From Salinibacterium sp. G-O1 (GTDB lineage: Bacteria > Actinomycetota > Actinomycetes > Actinomycetales > Microbacteriaceae), in NCBI RefSeq assembly GCF_030063305.1, contig NZ_JASISV010000004.1, positions 119,227-183,226 on the forward strand: a stretch of 64,000 nt of DNA, in the 5' to 3' direction. The position numbers were made by a program, and so were the translations under genes. Every line of letters starts with the position of its first letter. Positions within the stretch are counted from its first letter, which is position 1. Under the pieces are notes generated by a model. It saw only the letters and a list, made by a program, of their open reading frames with translations. It did not search any database and was not told the origin of the DNA. Positions 41,383 to 49,560 of this stretch are shown in pieces.

Positions 41383-42418
41383 ACTCATCGATTCCGGATT
41401 CCTCTCAACAATCTCCGGGCACAAAGGTGGCGTCGCCATCGAGCTCGACAACGTTTCGAAGGTCTACCCCGGCCAGGATCATCCAGCCGTCGACAGCTTC
41501 TCGATGAAAATCGAGCCGGGCGAACTGGTCATGTTCGTTGGGCCCAGCGGTTGCGGCAAGACCACGACCATGAAGATGATCAATCGCATCATCGAGCCGA
41601 GCAGCGGAGCGATCCGAATCGACGGCCAGGACATCCTGTCGCTGGACCCGAACCAACTCCGCCGGCACATCGGCTATGTCATCCAGCAGATCGGTCTCTT
41701 CCCTCACCTCACGATCGCGGAAAACATCGGAACGGTGCCCAAGCTCCTCGGGTGGTCGAAGAGCAGGATCGCCGAGCGAGTCGACGAGTTGCTCAACACG
41801 GTGCAACTCGATCCAGGGCAGTTCGCCCACCGCTATCCCAAGCAGTTGTCGGGTGGTCAGCAACAGCGTGCCGGGGTTGCTCGCGCCCTTGCGGCAGACC
41901 CGCCGGTGATGTTGATGGATGAGCCTTTCGGCGCGACGGACCCCATCACCCGTGAGCGCCTCCAGGCGGAGTTCCTCCGGTTGCAGGCATCCATCGGAAA
42001 GACGATTATCTTCGTTACCCACGACTTCGACGAGGCGGTCAAGTTGGGCGACCGAATCGCTGTGCTCGGGGATCGCAGCCGTATCGAGCAATTCGACACA
42101 CCAGCGAATATCCTCGCCAATCCCGCCAACGACTACGTCGCATCCTTCATCGGACATGGAGCCGCCCTCAAGAGGCTCGGGTTGCTGCCCGTCTCGGTCG
42201 CCCACCTCACCCCGACCTCTGGGGCCGAGCTTGCCGCTGGCGTTCCCCACATCCGCAGCACTGAATCGCTTCGCGACGCGCTGGACATGCTGATGCTGAC
42301 CGGCGCTGACTCGATCGCGGTCATCGACGAGAACAGAACGGTGAAGGGCAACATCACGAGTGCCGCCATCTCGGCAGCTCTCAGCACTCGCTCGGCTGAT
42401 CTCGCGGGCACGGTCTGA
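41375..42418 (+). CDS. ABC transporter ATP-binding protein, betaine/osmoprotectant type
   Basis: A 347-residue ATPase: Walker A FVGPSGCGKTTTMKMINR, Q-loop YVIQQIGLFPHLTI, signature YPKQLSGGQQQRAGVARAL, Walker B PVMLMDEPFGATDP, and a switch histidine in FVTHDFDEAVKLGD. After about residue 270 one CBS-like stretch remains (TESLRDALDMLMLTGADSIAVIDENRTVKGNI), where OpuCA/ProV-like proteins have CBS repeats. AAGGGG precedes the GTG at 41375, which lies inside the upstream gene. Confidence 0.92.
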   Translation: MPELIDSGFLSTISGHKGGVAIELDNVSKVYPGQDHPAVDSFSMKIEPGELVMFVGPSGCGKTTTMKMINRIIEPSSGAIRIDGQDILSLDPNQLRRHIGYVIQQIGLFPHLTIAENIGTVPKLLGWSKSRIAERVDELLNTVQLDPGQFAHRYPKQLSGGQQQRAGVARALAADPPVMLMDEPFGATDPITRERLQAEFLRLQASIGKTIIFVTHDFDEAVKLGDRIAVLGDRSRIEQFDTPANILANPANDYVASFIGHGAALKRLGLLPVSVAHLTPTSGAELAAGVPHIRSTESLRDALDMLMLTGADSIAVIDENRTVKGNITSAAISAALSTRSADLAGTV

Positions 42419-42419
42419 C

Positions 42420-43217
42420 ATGGCCCGCATCGTCACGACCGAGACAGAGGCGATCGCCGTGCGATCCACGGCGCCGGCAGTGCGCACCCGACGCGTGATT
42501 CGCGTCGTCCGGCGTTTCGCTGCACCCATCGTCGTTGTCGTGCTGTGCTTGGTCGTGTTCCTCTGGCTCAGCGCCACCCCTCTGGACTCGATCGAGCAGC
42601 GCACCCTGAACCCTGACTACATCATCGCGAAGGTCCGCGAGCATCTCGTGCTCAGCGTCGCGGCCGCGGCGTTGGTGGCGCTGCTGGCCATCCCCGCCGG
42701 CATTCTGGTGTACCGATCGAGTTCGAGGGTCTTCCACGCGATCGTCTTCGGGCTGGCGAACGTTGGCCAGGCCACTCCGGCGGTCGGCGTGGTCATCCTG
42801 CTCGCGATTGTGTGGCAGACCGGATTCACGACCGCGCTGGTTGCGCTTGTTGCGTATTCCTTCCTGCCGGTGCTTCGAAACACCCTGACGGGGTTGGAGC
42901 AGGTCGATGCCGGTGTGCGCGAATCAGCGCGGGGGATGGGGATGACTCCCAACCAGGTGCTTCGGCGCATCGAGCTTCCCCTCGCCTCTCCCGTCATCCT
43001 CGCAGGGCTGCGCACGTCGCTGGTGTTCGCCGTTGGAGTCGCCACCATCGCGACGTTTATCAACGCGGGTGGGCTGGGCGACATGATCATCAACGGTCTG
43101 AAACTGCAGAGATTCCCCGTCTTGTTCGTCGGAGCCCTTCTGGTTGCCTGCATCGCCGTGCTCATCGACTGGGTCGCCTCCCTGGTCGAGGAAGCGGTCA
43201 AGCCTCGCGGGCTCTAG
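42420..43217 (+). CDS. Second ABC permease, betaine/osmoprotectant type
   Basis: A 265-residue permease with a 30-residue cytoplasmic N-terminus, a first helix (FAAPIVVVVLCLVVFLWLSA), an external loop, then a typical core with GVRESARGMGMTPNQVLRRIELPLASPVILAGL (EAA loop). It pairs with the first permease as a heterodimer. Its ATG is one base after the ATPase stop. Confidence 0.9.
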   Translation: MARIVTTETEAIAVRSTAPAVRTRRVIRVVRRFAAPIVVVVLCLVVFLWLSATPLDSIEQRTLNPDYIIAKVREHLVLSVAAAALVALLAIPAGILVYRSSSRVFHAIVFGLANVGQATPAVGVVILLAIVWQTGFTTALVALVAYSFLPVLRNTLTGLEQVDAGVRESARGMGMTPNQVLRRIELPLASPVILAGLRTSLVFAVGVATIATFINAGGLGDMIINGLKLQRFPVLFVGALLVACIAVLIDWVASLVEEAVKPRGL

Positions 43218-43290
43218 CCGGCCCCCAACTTTCGTTCGTCAACGCCATCACCATGTCCAAATTCACCAACAATCACCTGAAGGAATAGCA

Positions 43291-44226
43291 ATGAATACAC
43301 GCATCATCGCCGGCACTGCCGCGGTGCTCATCGCAGCCACGACGCTTGCCGGCTGTGCGACCTCCGGCGGCAGCACCGCCGGTAGCGAGAGCGACGAACT
43401 CGCTGGCCTCACCGGAGAGATCGGGTCGAAGGACTTTTCAGAGCAGTACATCCTCGCCTACATCACCGCCGGAATCCTCAACGCCAACGGCGCAGACGTG
43501 AAGGCGAACACCAAGCTCGTCGGGTCTGCGAACGTACGACAGGCGCTCGAAAACGACGACTTCCTCGGGTACTGGGAGTACACCGGCACGTCATGGATCA
43601 CGTACAACGGAAACACTGCACCGGTCAAGGGGGCTGAAGCCCAGTTCGACGCTGTGAAGGAGGCTGACGCCTCCAACGGCATCGCCTGGCTGGACCCCGC
43701 GCCCCTCAACAACACGTACGCCTTCGCAGTGCGCAGCTCCGAGGCCGAGAAGCTTGGCGTCACCTCACTGAGCGACATTGCAAAGCTGCCGGTCGAAGAC
43801 CAGACCTTCTGCATCGAGAGCGAATTCTCGACGCGGGACGATGGATGGCCGGGACTCAAGGCGGCGTACGGCATTGACGTGCCCGACTCGAACGTCACGC
43901 TCCTCGATACCGGCGTGATCTACACGGCGACGCAGAAGGGCGCTGACTGCAACTTCGGCGAGGTGTTCCAGACTGACGGTCGCATCCCCGCCCTCGACCT
44001 GGTGGTGATGGACGACGACCTCGAGTTCTTCCCCGTCTACCAGGGCGGTCTCACACTGAAGACCACGACCCTCGACAAGTACCCGGCGATCGCGGACGTC
44101 ATGGCGAAGATCTCTCCCAAGCTCACGACCGACGTAATGCAGAAGCTCAACGCCCAGGTGGACGTCGACGGTGAAGACCCTGAGGATGTCGCACAGCAGT
44201 GGCTCGAAGACGAAGGTCTCATCTAA
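43291..44226 (+). CDS. Solute-binding lipoprotein, OpuAC/OsmF type
   Basis: A 311-residue exported binding protein: signal peptide with lipobox TLAGC, then IGSKDFSEQYILAYITAGIL and DDFLGYWEYTGTSWITYNG, which match the quaternary-amine binding proteins OpuCC/OsmF. WLDPAPLNNTYAFAVR and DLVVMDDDLEFFPVYQGGLTLK are also family segments. The WEYTGT strand suggests a betaine-like ligand, but ligand residues cannot be verified from sequence alone. AAGGA lies 7 nt before the ATG. TAATG overlap with the next gene. Confidence 0.9.
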   Translation: MNTRIIAGTAAVLIAATTLAGCATSGGSTAGSESDELAGLTGEIGSKDFSEQYILAYITAGILNANGADVKANTKLVGSANVRQALENDDFLGYWEYTGTSWITYNGNTAPVKGAEAQFDAVKEADASNGIAWLDPAPLNNTYAFAVRSSEAEKLGVTSLSDIAKLPVEDQTFCIESEFSTRDDGWPGLKAAYGIDVPDSNVTLLDTGVIYTATQKGADCNFGEVFQTDGRIPALDLVVMDDDLEFFPVYQGGLTLKTTTLDKYPAIADVMAKISPKLTTDVMQKLNAQVDVDGEDPEDVAQQWLEDEGLI

Positions 44227-44777
44227 TGACGGAGGCCTTCGTCGCCTCGGCGCCGCAGATCGGCGAATGCTTCGTCGGAACCGGAGTGAATGCCGCGCAC
44301 ATCAACACCGTGCTCGGCCATCGCTCCGGCCCGGCGGGCACCGCCTGGGCCACCGCCCTGGCAACTCCTAGCGCCGGACACGTACCGTTCGTCGCAGTGT
44401 TGCGACCATCATTGCCCGTCAAGCCGCTGACGTTGTTCGTCACGAAGGCGGCCCCGGCAAGCGATGATCACGGGCTGCTGATCTGGGGTCCAGCGCAGGC
44501 CGGTGTCGCTGCCGGAGTGGCGGATGCCGTGGCTGCTGGCACGATCTCCGCCGAGGAGGCAGACAGCCACGCTCTGATCGCCGCTGTTTGGGTGAACCCT
44601 TCGGCAGACAACGCCGACGAGGTGTACCGCAACAACAGAGAGGCGATCCGCACCGCCCTCGCGAACGGGGCCGCGCGGCTGCCCCACCTCGACGAGGTGC
44701 TGGCAGCCCGGCATTCCCCGAGCAATCCCTTTTACACTCCATCGGCCGACGTGGCCGAGTCACAACAAGAAAGCTAA
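44226..44777 (+). CDS. Formaldehyde-activating enzyme (Fae) homologue, stand-alone
   Basis: A 183-residue protein with the Fae fold signature: IGECFVGTGVNAAHINTVLG with the catalytic histidine (His25), GPAGTAWATALA, RPSLPVKPLTLFVTK and IWGPAQAGVAAGVADAVAAGTISAEEADSHALIAAVWV. Classical Fae joins formaldehyde to tetrahydromethanopterin. Most actinobacteria lack that cofactor and no H4MPT genes are in the window. The usual AHID is AHIN here. It starts within the stop of the binding-protein gene, so it is cotranscribed. Either it handles formaldehyde from demethylation of the imported compound, or it is a relative used for another aldehyde or phosphosugar. Confidence 0.83.
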   Translation: MTEAFVASAPQIGECFVGTGVNAAHINTVLGHRSGPAGTAWATALATPSAGHVPFVAVLRPSLPVKPLTLFVTKAAPASDDHGLLIWGPAQAGVAAGVADAVAAGTISAEEADSHALIAAVWVNPSADNADEVYRNNREAIRTALANGAARLPHLDEVLAARHSPSNPFYTPSADVAESQQES

Positions 44778-44782
44778 CCATC

Positions 44783-45694
44783 ATGGCCACCGCCACCACC
44801 CCCACGATCGGCTTCATCGGACTGGGCAATATGGGATCAGGGATGACCCGCAACCTGCAGGCCTCGGGCTTCCCCCTGGTCGTTACCGACATCCGCCGCG
44901 AATCTGCGGACCACGTTATTGCCGGTGGAGCAGTCTGGGCCGACAGTGCCGCTGACGTCGCGGCGGCCAGCGACATCGTTATCACGATGTTGCCCACGCC
45001 GCGCCACGTCGACGAGGTCGTGAACGGTGAGCGTGGCATCCTCGCTGGAATCGCCAACGGCGGAACCTGGATCGACATGTCGACGTCAGTGCCCGAAGTT
45101 GCGGCCAGGGTTCGCGAGGTGGAGGCCGCTCGCGGACTGCACATTCTCGACGCTCCCGTGAGCGGAATGAGTGTGGGCGCTGCGTCGGGAATGCTGCAGA
45201 TCTTCGTGGGCGGCGACGCCGACGACGTGCTGCGGGTACGGCCGGTGCTGGAGGCGATGGGAGATCCCGAGCGCATCCTGCACGTCGGTGGCCATGGTGC
45301 AGGCTATGCGGTCAAGCTCATGATCAACCAGCTCTGGTTCTCTCACCTCGTCGCGACGGCAGAAGTGCTCGCGGTCGGCGCAAAGGCGGGAGTGGATCTG
45401 GCGGTATTGCGAGACTCCCTGATCGCCAGCCCCGCCAACAGCACTTTCGTCGAACGTGATGTGCTGTCTATCCTCGAGCACGGTGACTATGACGAGGGCT
45501 TCGCGGTAGCGCTCGCCTGCAAGGATCTCGGGCTGTCGGCCGATCTCGCGGCGGCGGTCGGTGTCGATGCGCCACTCTCGGGCCTCGTGAAAGACCTTTA
45601 TCAGACGGCCCGCGAGCGCTACGGCGACCGAGCTGGTGAGATGACACCGTTCGCCCTCTACGAGGATGCGATCGGGCATCAACTCCGGCTCTAA
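44783..45694 (+). CDS. 3-Hydroxyisobutyrate dehydrogenase-like beta-hydroxyacid dehydrogenase
   Basis: A 303-residue NAD(P)-dependent enzyme: GFIGLGNMGSGMTRNL (Rossmann), DAPVSGMSVGAASGMLQIFVGG (substrate site), GHGAGYAVKLMINQLW with the catalytic lysine (about 178). The family oxidises beta-hydroxyacids such as hydroxyisobutyrate, tartronate semialdehyde precursors or sulfolactaldehyde. Starts 5 nt after the Fae-like gene. Substrate unknown. Confidence 0.9.
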   Translation: MATATTPTIGFIGLGNMGSGMTRNLQASGFPLVVTDIRRESADHVIAGGAVWADSAADVAAASDIVITMLPTPRHVDEVVNGERGILAGIANGGTWIDMSTSVPEVAARVREVEAARGLHILDAPVSGMSVGAASGMLQIFVGGDADDVLRVRPVLEAMGDPERILHVGGHGAGYAVKLMINQLWFSHLVATAEVLAVGAKAGVDLAVLRDSLIASPANSTFVERDVLSILEHGDYDEGFAVALACKDLGLSADLAAAVGVDAPLSGLVKDLYQTARERYGDRAGEMTPFALYEDAIGHQLRL

Positions 45695-45742
45695 TCGTCC
45701 GACCGAATCCCCGCACCTCCCCTCACATCGGAAGCCGACATC

Positions 45743-47233
45743 ATGACCACTTCTCCTGTCACATCAGAACTCGAACGTTCGCTGATCGCCCGTGTTCCAC
45801 ACCAACTGCTGCTTGCAGACGGCTGGGTCGATTCTGCGGACGGCTCCACGTTCGACGTCATCGACCCGTCGAACGGCCAGGTGCTCGCCGCTGTGGCTGA
45901 CGCTCGACCGGCCGACGGCGAGGCTGCACTCGCAGCCGCCCATGCCGCGCAGCCGGCGTGGGCGGCTACCGCGCCTCGCGAGCGTGCCGAAATCCTGCGT
46001 CGTGCCTTCGAACTCGTGACGGCGCGCAGCGACGACTTCGCTCTGCTCATGACGCTGGAGATGGGCAAGCCACTGGCTGAATCCCGCGGGGAGGTTGCCT
46101 ACGGTGCTGAATTCCTGCGGTGGTTCAGCGAGGAGGCGCCGCGAATCTCGGGTCGATACTCCACCGCTCCTGACGGCAAGAACCGGCTGCTCGTGCTCAA
46201 GCGACCGGTCGGGCCGAGCCTCCTCATCACGCCCTGGAACTTTCCGCTCGCAATGGCGACCCGCAAGATTGCACCGGCCATCGCAGCAGGGTGCACGATG
46301 GTCTTGAAGCCCGCGGCTCTTACCCCGCTCACCGCTCTGCTTCTGGCCGAGACCCTGCGTGAGGCCGGGCTCCCCGACGGCGTGCTCAACGTGATCCCGA
46401 CCTCCAGCGCCGGCGCCGTCACCGGCCCCCTCATCACCGATTCGCGGCTGCGAAAGCTGTCGTTTACGGGCTCGACTGAGGTTGGCCGTCGACTCATTGC
46501 GGATTCCGCCCACCAGGTGCTGAAGGTCTCGATGGAACTGGGCGGAAACGCGCCGTTCCTGGTGTTCGATGATGCTGATCTTGACAGTGCTGTCGACGGC
46601 GCGATCGCCGCGAAGATGCGCAATGGGGGCGAGGCGTGTGTCGCGGCGAACCGGTTCCTGGTGCAACGTGGAATCGCCGAGGCGTTCACCCAGGCGTTCA
46701 CTGAGCGGATGGCTGCTGTGACGGTGGCACGAGGCACGGAACCCCATTCGACGATGGGTCCCCTCGTAGATGAGGCCACTCGCCAGAAGGTGGCGTCGCT
46801 CGTTCAGGGTGCAATCGAGGATGGCGCCACCGTCGCCCTCGGCGGACGGTCGCTCGACGGTGCCGGCTACTTCTATGAGCCCACAGTTCTCACCGACGTG
46901 CCCCATGGTGCGCGCATCCTGGGCGAAGAAATCTTCGGACCGGTGGCGCCCATCGTCGTCTTCGACACGGAGGAGGAGGCGATTGAACTCGCCAATGCGA
47001 CCGAATACGGCCTGGTTGCTTTCGCCTTCACCCGTGACCTCAACCGTGGGCTGCGCCTCGCCGAGCAGATCGACTCAGGGATGTTCGGGCTGAATGCCGG
47101 TGTCGTCTCGAACCCTGCTGCGCCCTTCGGCGGAGTCAAGCAGTCTGGCCTTGGCCGCGAGGGAGGGTTCGAAGGAATCGACGAATACCTCGAGACCCGC
47201 TATATCGGCATCGCCGACCCATTCGCCGGCTGA
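45743..47233 (+). CDS. Aldehyde dehydrogenase, succinate-semialdehyde (GabD) type
   Basis: A 496-residue NAD(P) aldehyde dehydrogenase: TPWNFPLAMATRKIAPAIAAGC, SFTGSTEVGRRLIA, VSMELGGNAPFLVFDDADLD (Glu265), GGEACVAANRF (catalytic Cys299), and GLNAGVVSNPAAPFGGVKQSGLGREGGFEGIDEYLETRYIGI. The C-terminal segment is characteristic of GabD-like enzymes. Its true aldehyde is probably the product of one of the neighbouring dehydrogenases. 48 nt after the previous gene. Confidence 0.92.
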   Translation: MTTSPVTSELERSLIARVPHQLLLADGWVDSADGSTFDVIDPSNGQVLAAVADARPADGEAALAAAHAAQPAWAATAPRERAEILRRAFELVTARSDDFALLMTLEMGKPLAESRGEVAYGAEFLRWFSEEAPRISGRYSTAPDGKNRLLVLKRPVGPSLLITPWNFPLAMATRKIAPAIAAGCTMVLKPAALTPLTALLLAETLREAGLPDGVLNVIPTSSAGAVTGPLITDSRLRKLSFTGSTEVGRRLIADSAHQVLKVSMELGGNAPFLVFDDADLDSAVDGAIAAKMRNGGEACVAANRFLVQRGIAEAFTQAFTERMAAVTVARGTEPHSTMGPLVDEATRQKVASLVQGAIEDGATVALGGRSLDGAGYFYEPTVLTDVPHGARILGEEIFGPVAPIVVFDTEEEAIELANATEYGLVAFAFTRDLNRGLRLAEQIDSGMFGLNAGVVSNPAAPFGGVKQSGLGREGGFEGIDEYLETRYIGIADPFAG

Positions 47234-47251
47234 TCGGGCGAGGATAACCAC

Positions 47252-48028
47252 ATGAAGATTGAAGAATTCAGCACCGACCTGTTCTCCCTGAAGGGGCGAG
47301 CGGCGATCGTGACGGGTGGCAACACCGGTCTGGGCAGGGCTTTCAGTGTCGCGCTGGCTGCCGCGGGCGCCGACGTGTTCGTGGCCGCCCTGGCGGAAGA
47401 TGACGGCACCACCCGCAGGTTGGTCGAGGAACGCGGCGGCCGTTATGAATTCATGACAGCAGACATCTCTCAGCGAGGGATTCCGGCACAGGTCGTTGCC
47501 GAGTGCGTCGACCGGCTGGGGTCAATCGACATCCTCGTCAATTCAGCAGGCATTTGCTTACTTGCCGACGTGGAGGACTTCAACCGTGAGCTGTGGGATC
47601 CGATGCTCGCCGTCAACCTGACAGCCGCTTTCGAGCTCGCCCACGAAGCCGGGGTGCGCATGTCTGCCGGTGGCGGCGGCAAGATCATCAACATCGCGTC
47701 CCTCTTCTCGTTCCTCGGCGGCCGTTCATCGCCGGCGTACGCCGCGACGAAGGCGGGAATGGTCGGCTTCACGAAGGCATACTGCGATGAACTCGCGGGG
47801 CGGGGAGTGCAGGTCAATGCGATTGCTCCCGGCTATTTCGCCACTGCTATCACCGAAGCCACTCGGGCCGACGACGATGCGTCACGTCGCGTGCTCGAGC
47901 ACATCCCGGCGGATCGCTGGGGTGACCCAGCAGATCTCATGGGCGCGACGGTGTTCCTCGCCAGCCGCGCCTCCGACTACGTCAACGGCCACGTGCTCGT
48001 GGTCGACGGCGGCTATCTGGTGCGATGA
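47252..48028 (+). CDS. Short-chain dehydrogenase, YgcW-like
   Basis: A 258-residue SDR: AAIVTGGNTGLGRAF (NAD site), ILVNSAGIC, catalytic Ser150, Tyr163 and Lys167 in the SSPAYAATKAGM region, and HIPADRWGDPADLMGATVFLASRASDYVNGHVLVVDGGYLVR at the end. From memory the N-terminus (DLFSLKGRAAIVTGGN) and this C-terminus are very close to E. coli YgcW; 2-deoxy-D-gluconate dehydrogenase KduD is a more distant match. Substrate likely a polyol or sugar acid. Confidence 0.9.
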   Translation: MKIEEFSTDLFSLKGRAAIVTGGNTGLGRAFSVALAAAGADVFVAALAEDDGTTRRLVEERGGRYEFMTADISQRGIPAQVVAECVDRLGSIDILVNSAGICLLADVEDFNRELWDPMLAVNLTAAFELAHEAGVRMSAGGGGKIINIASLFSFLGGRSSPAYAATKAGMVGFTKAYCDELAGRGVQVNAIAPGYFATAITEATRADDDASRRVLEHIPADRWGDPADLMGATVFLASRASDYVNGHVLVVDGGYLVR

Positions 48029-48096
48029 AAGCGCCCGCCATCCGGCTCCACCGCTGACAAACCCATCACATCTCCCCAGAACAGAAGGCACACACC

Positions 48097-49560
48097 ATGG
48101 CACGATCCCGCTCCCCACTCGCCCGTGACGAGGTTGTCGCCGGCGTTCTCGCTCTGCTCGGCCCTGACGGGACCGACACAGATCTCCACAACCTGCGGGA
48201 GGCGAGCGTCGACCGCTTCCGCAAGTACTCGGCAGTTCACGGTATCTTCGACGGACCCATTCCGGCCGTCATCGCCTACCCCGAGAGCGCGGAGCAGGTT
48301 GCAGCAGTGCTGCGCTTTGCTGACGAGAATCTCATCAACGTCGTTCCCCGAACTGGTCGCACGGCGACCGAAGGTGGGCTCGAGACGGTCATCGACGACA
48401 CGATCGTGCTGGATGGTTCGCGCATGAACGCGATTCTGAACGTCGACCCGATCGACATGATGGCGACCGTGCAGTGCGGAGTACCCCTCCAGGTTCTCGA
48501 GGATCACCTCCGTCTGCAGGGGCTCACTACGGGGCACTCGCCGCAGTCGAAGCCACTCGCTCAGTATGGTGGGCTCGTGGCGACAAGGTCGATTGGACAG
48601 TTCTCCACCCTCTACGGCGCGATCGAAGACATGGTGGTGGGGCTGGAGGCCGTCTTCCCCGGAGGACACATCTCGCGGATCAAGAATGTTCCGCGCCGCG
48701 CTGCAGGGCCTGATATCCGGCACATCGTGATCGGCAACGAGGGTGCTCTGTGCTACGTCACCGAGGTGACGATTAAGGTCTTCCGCTACCAGCCTGAGAA
48801 CAACCGATTCTTCGGATTCCTCGTCGACGACTTCGCGGATGGCGTTGATGCCTTGCGTCAGCTCGTCACAGACGGATACCGCCCGAGCGTGTGCCGGGCG
48901 TACTCGCCCGAGGACGCCCGCCAGCACTTCGCGCATTTCGCGAACGACAAGAGCGTGGTGATTCTGGTTGCGGAAGGCCCCAAGGGAATAGCGGATGCGA
49001 CGGCGGACGCGATCGAGGCGCTGTTCGCGGGGCGCCCGCACGAGCGTGTGGAGACCTCACTGATCGAGACCTGGTTCGACAACCTGAACTGGGGCCAGGA
49101 CAAGATCGATGCCGAGAAGCTGACCATGCTCAACGAGCACCATCTCGGCTACACGACGGAGGTCTCCATCGACTGGTCGCGGGTTCGCGCGCTCTATGAT
49201 GCGATCATGACGAGGGTTCGCAACGAGTTTCCGCGCGCCGCAGATCTGACGATGCTGGGCGCGCATTCATCGCACAGCTATCAGACGGGAACGAACCTGT
49301 ATTTCGTCTACGACTACATGATCAACTGCGAGCCACGCGACGAGATCGACGAGTATCACATCCCACTCAACGCGATCATCGTCGAGGAGTCGCTTCGTCT
49401 CGGCGGATCAATGGTGCACCACCACGGCATCGGCAAGTACCGCACGGACTGGACGGCCGAAGAGCACGGCAGCGCCTACTCAATGCTCGAAACCCTCAAG
49501 CGTGCGTTTGACCCGAACGGCATCATGAACGCAGGCACGATCATCCCCCTCGAACAGTGA
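48097..49560 (+). CDS. FAD-linked oxidoreductase, YgcU-like (alkyl-DHAP synthase family)
   Basis: A 487-residue flavoprotein with FAD_binding_4 and FAD-oxidase C-terminal domains. The first half has VIAYPESAEQVAAVLRFADE, VPRTGRTATEGGLETV and LAQYGGLVATRSIGQFSTLYGAIEDMVVGLEAV. The second has GGSMVHHHGIGKYRTDW, with histidines at the active site. Length and sequence closely resemble E. coli YgcU as I remember it. The family includes glycolate and lactate oxidases and alkyldihydroxyacetonephosphate synthase. Coupled to the next gene by GTGA. Confidence 0.9.
   Translation: MARSRSPLARDEVVAGVLALLGPDGTDTDLHNLREASVDRFRKYSAVHGIFDGPIPAVIAYPESAEQVAAVLRFADENLINVVPRTGRTATEGGLETVIDDTIVLDGSRMNAILNVDPIDMMATVQCGVPLQVLEDHLRLQGLTTGHSPQSKPLAQYGGLVATRSIGQFSTLYGAIEDMVVGLEAVFPGGHISRIKNVPRRAAGPDIRHIVIGNEGALCYVTEVTIKVFRYQPENNRFFGFLVDDFADGVDALRQLVTDGYRPSVCRAYSPEDARQHFAHFANDKSVVILVAEGPKGIADATADAIEALFAGRPHERVETSLIETWFDNLNWGQDKIDAEKLTMLNEHHLGYTTEVSIDWSRVRALYDAIMTRVRNEFPRAADLTMLGAHSSHSYQTGTNLYFVYDYMINCEPRDEIDEYHIPLNAIIVEESLRLGGSMVHHHGIGKYRTDWTAEEHGSAYSMLETLKRAFDPNGIMNAGTIIPLEQ

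Noticed and set aside
44199..44225. Nine-codon upstream extension of the Fae-like gene
   Set aside because: It overlaps the binding-protein end and begins with an arginine run; the ATG at 44226 overlaps the stop as TAATG, the usual coupled arrangement.
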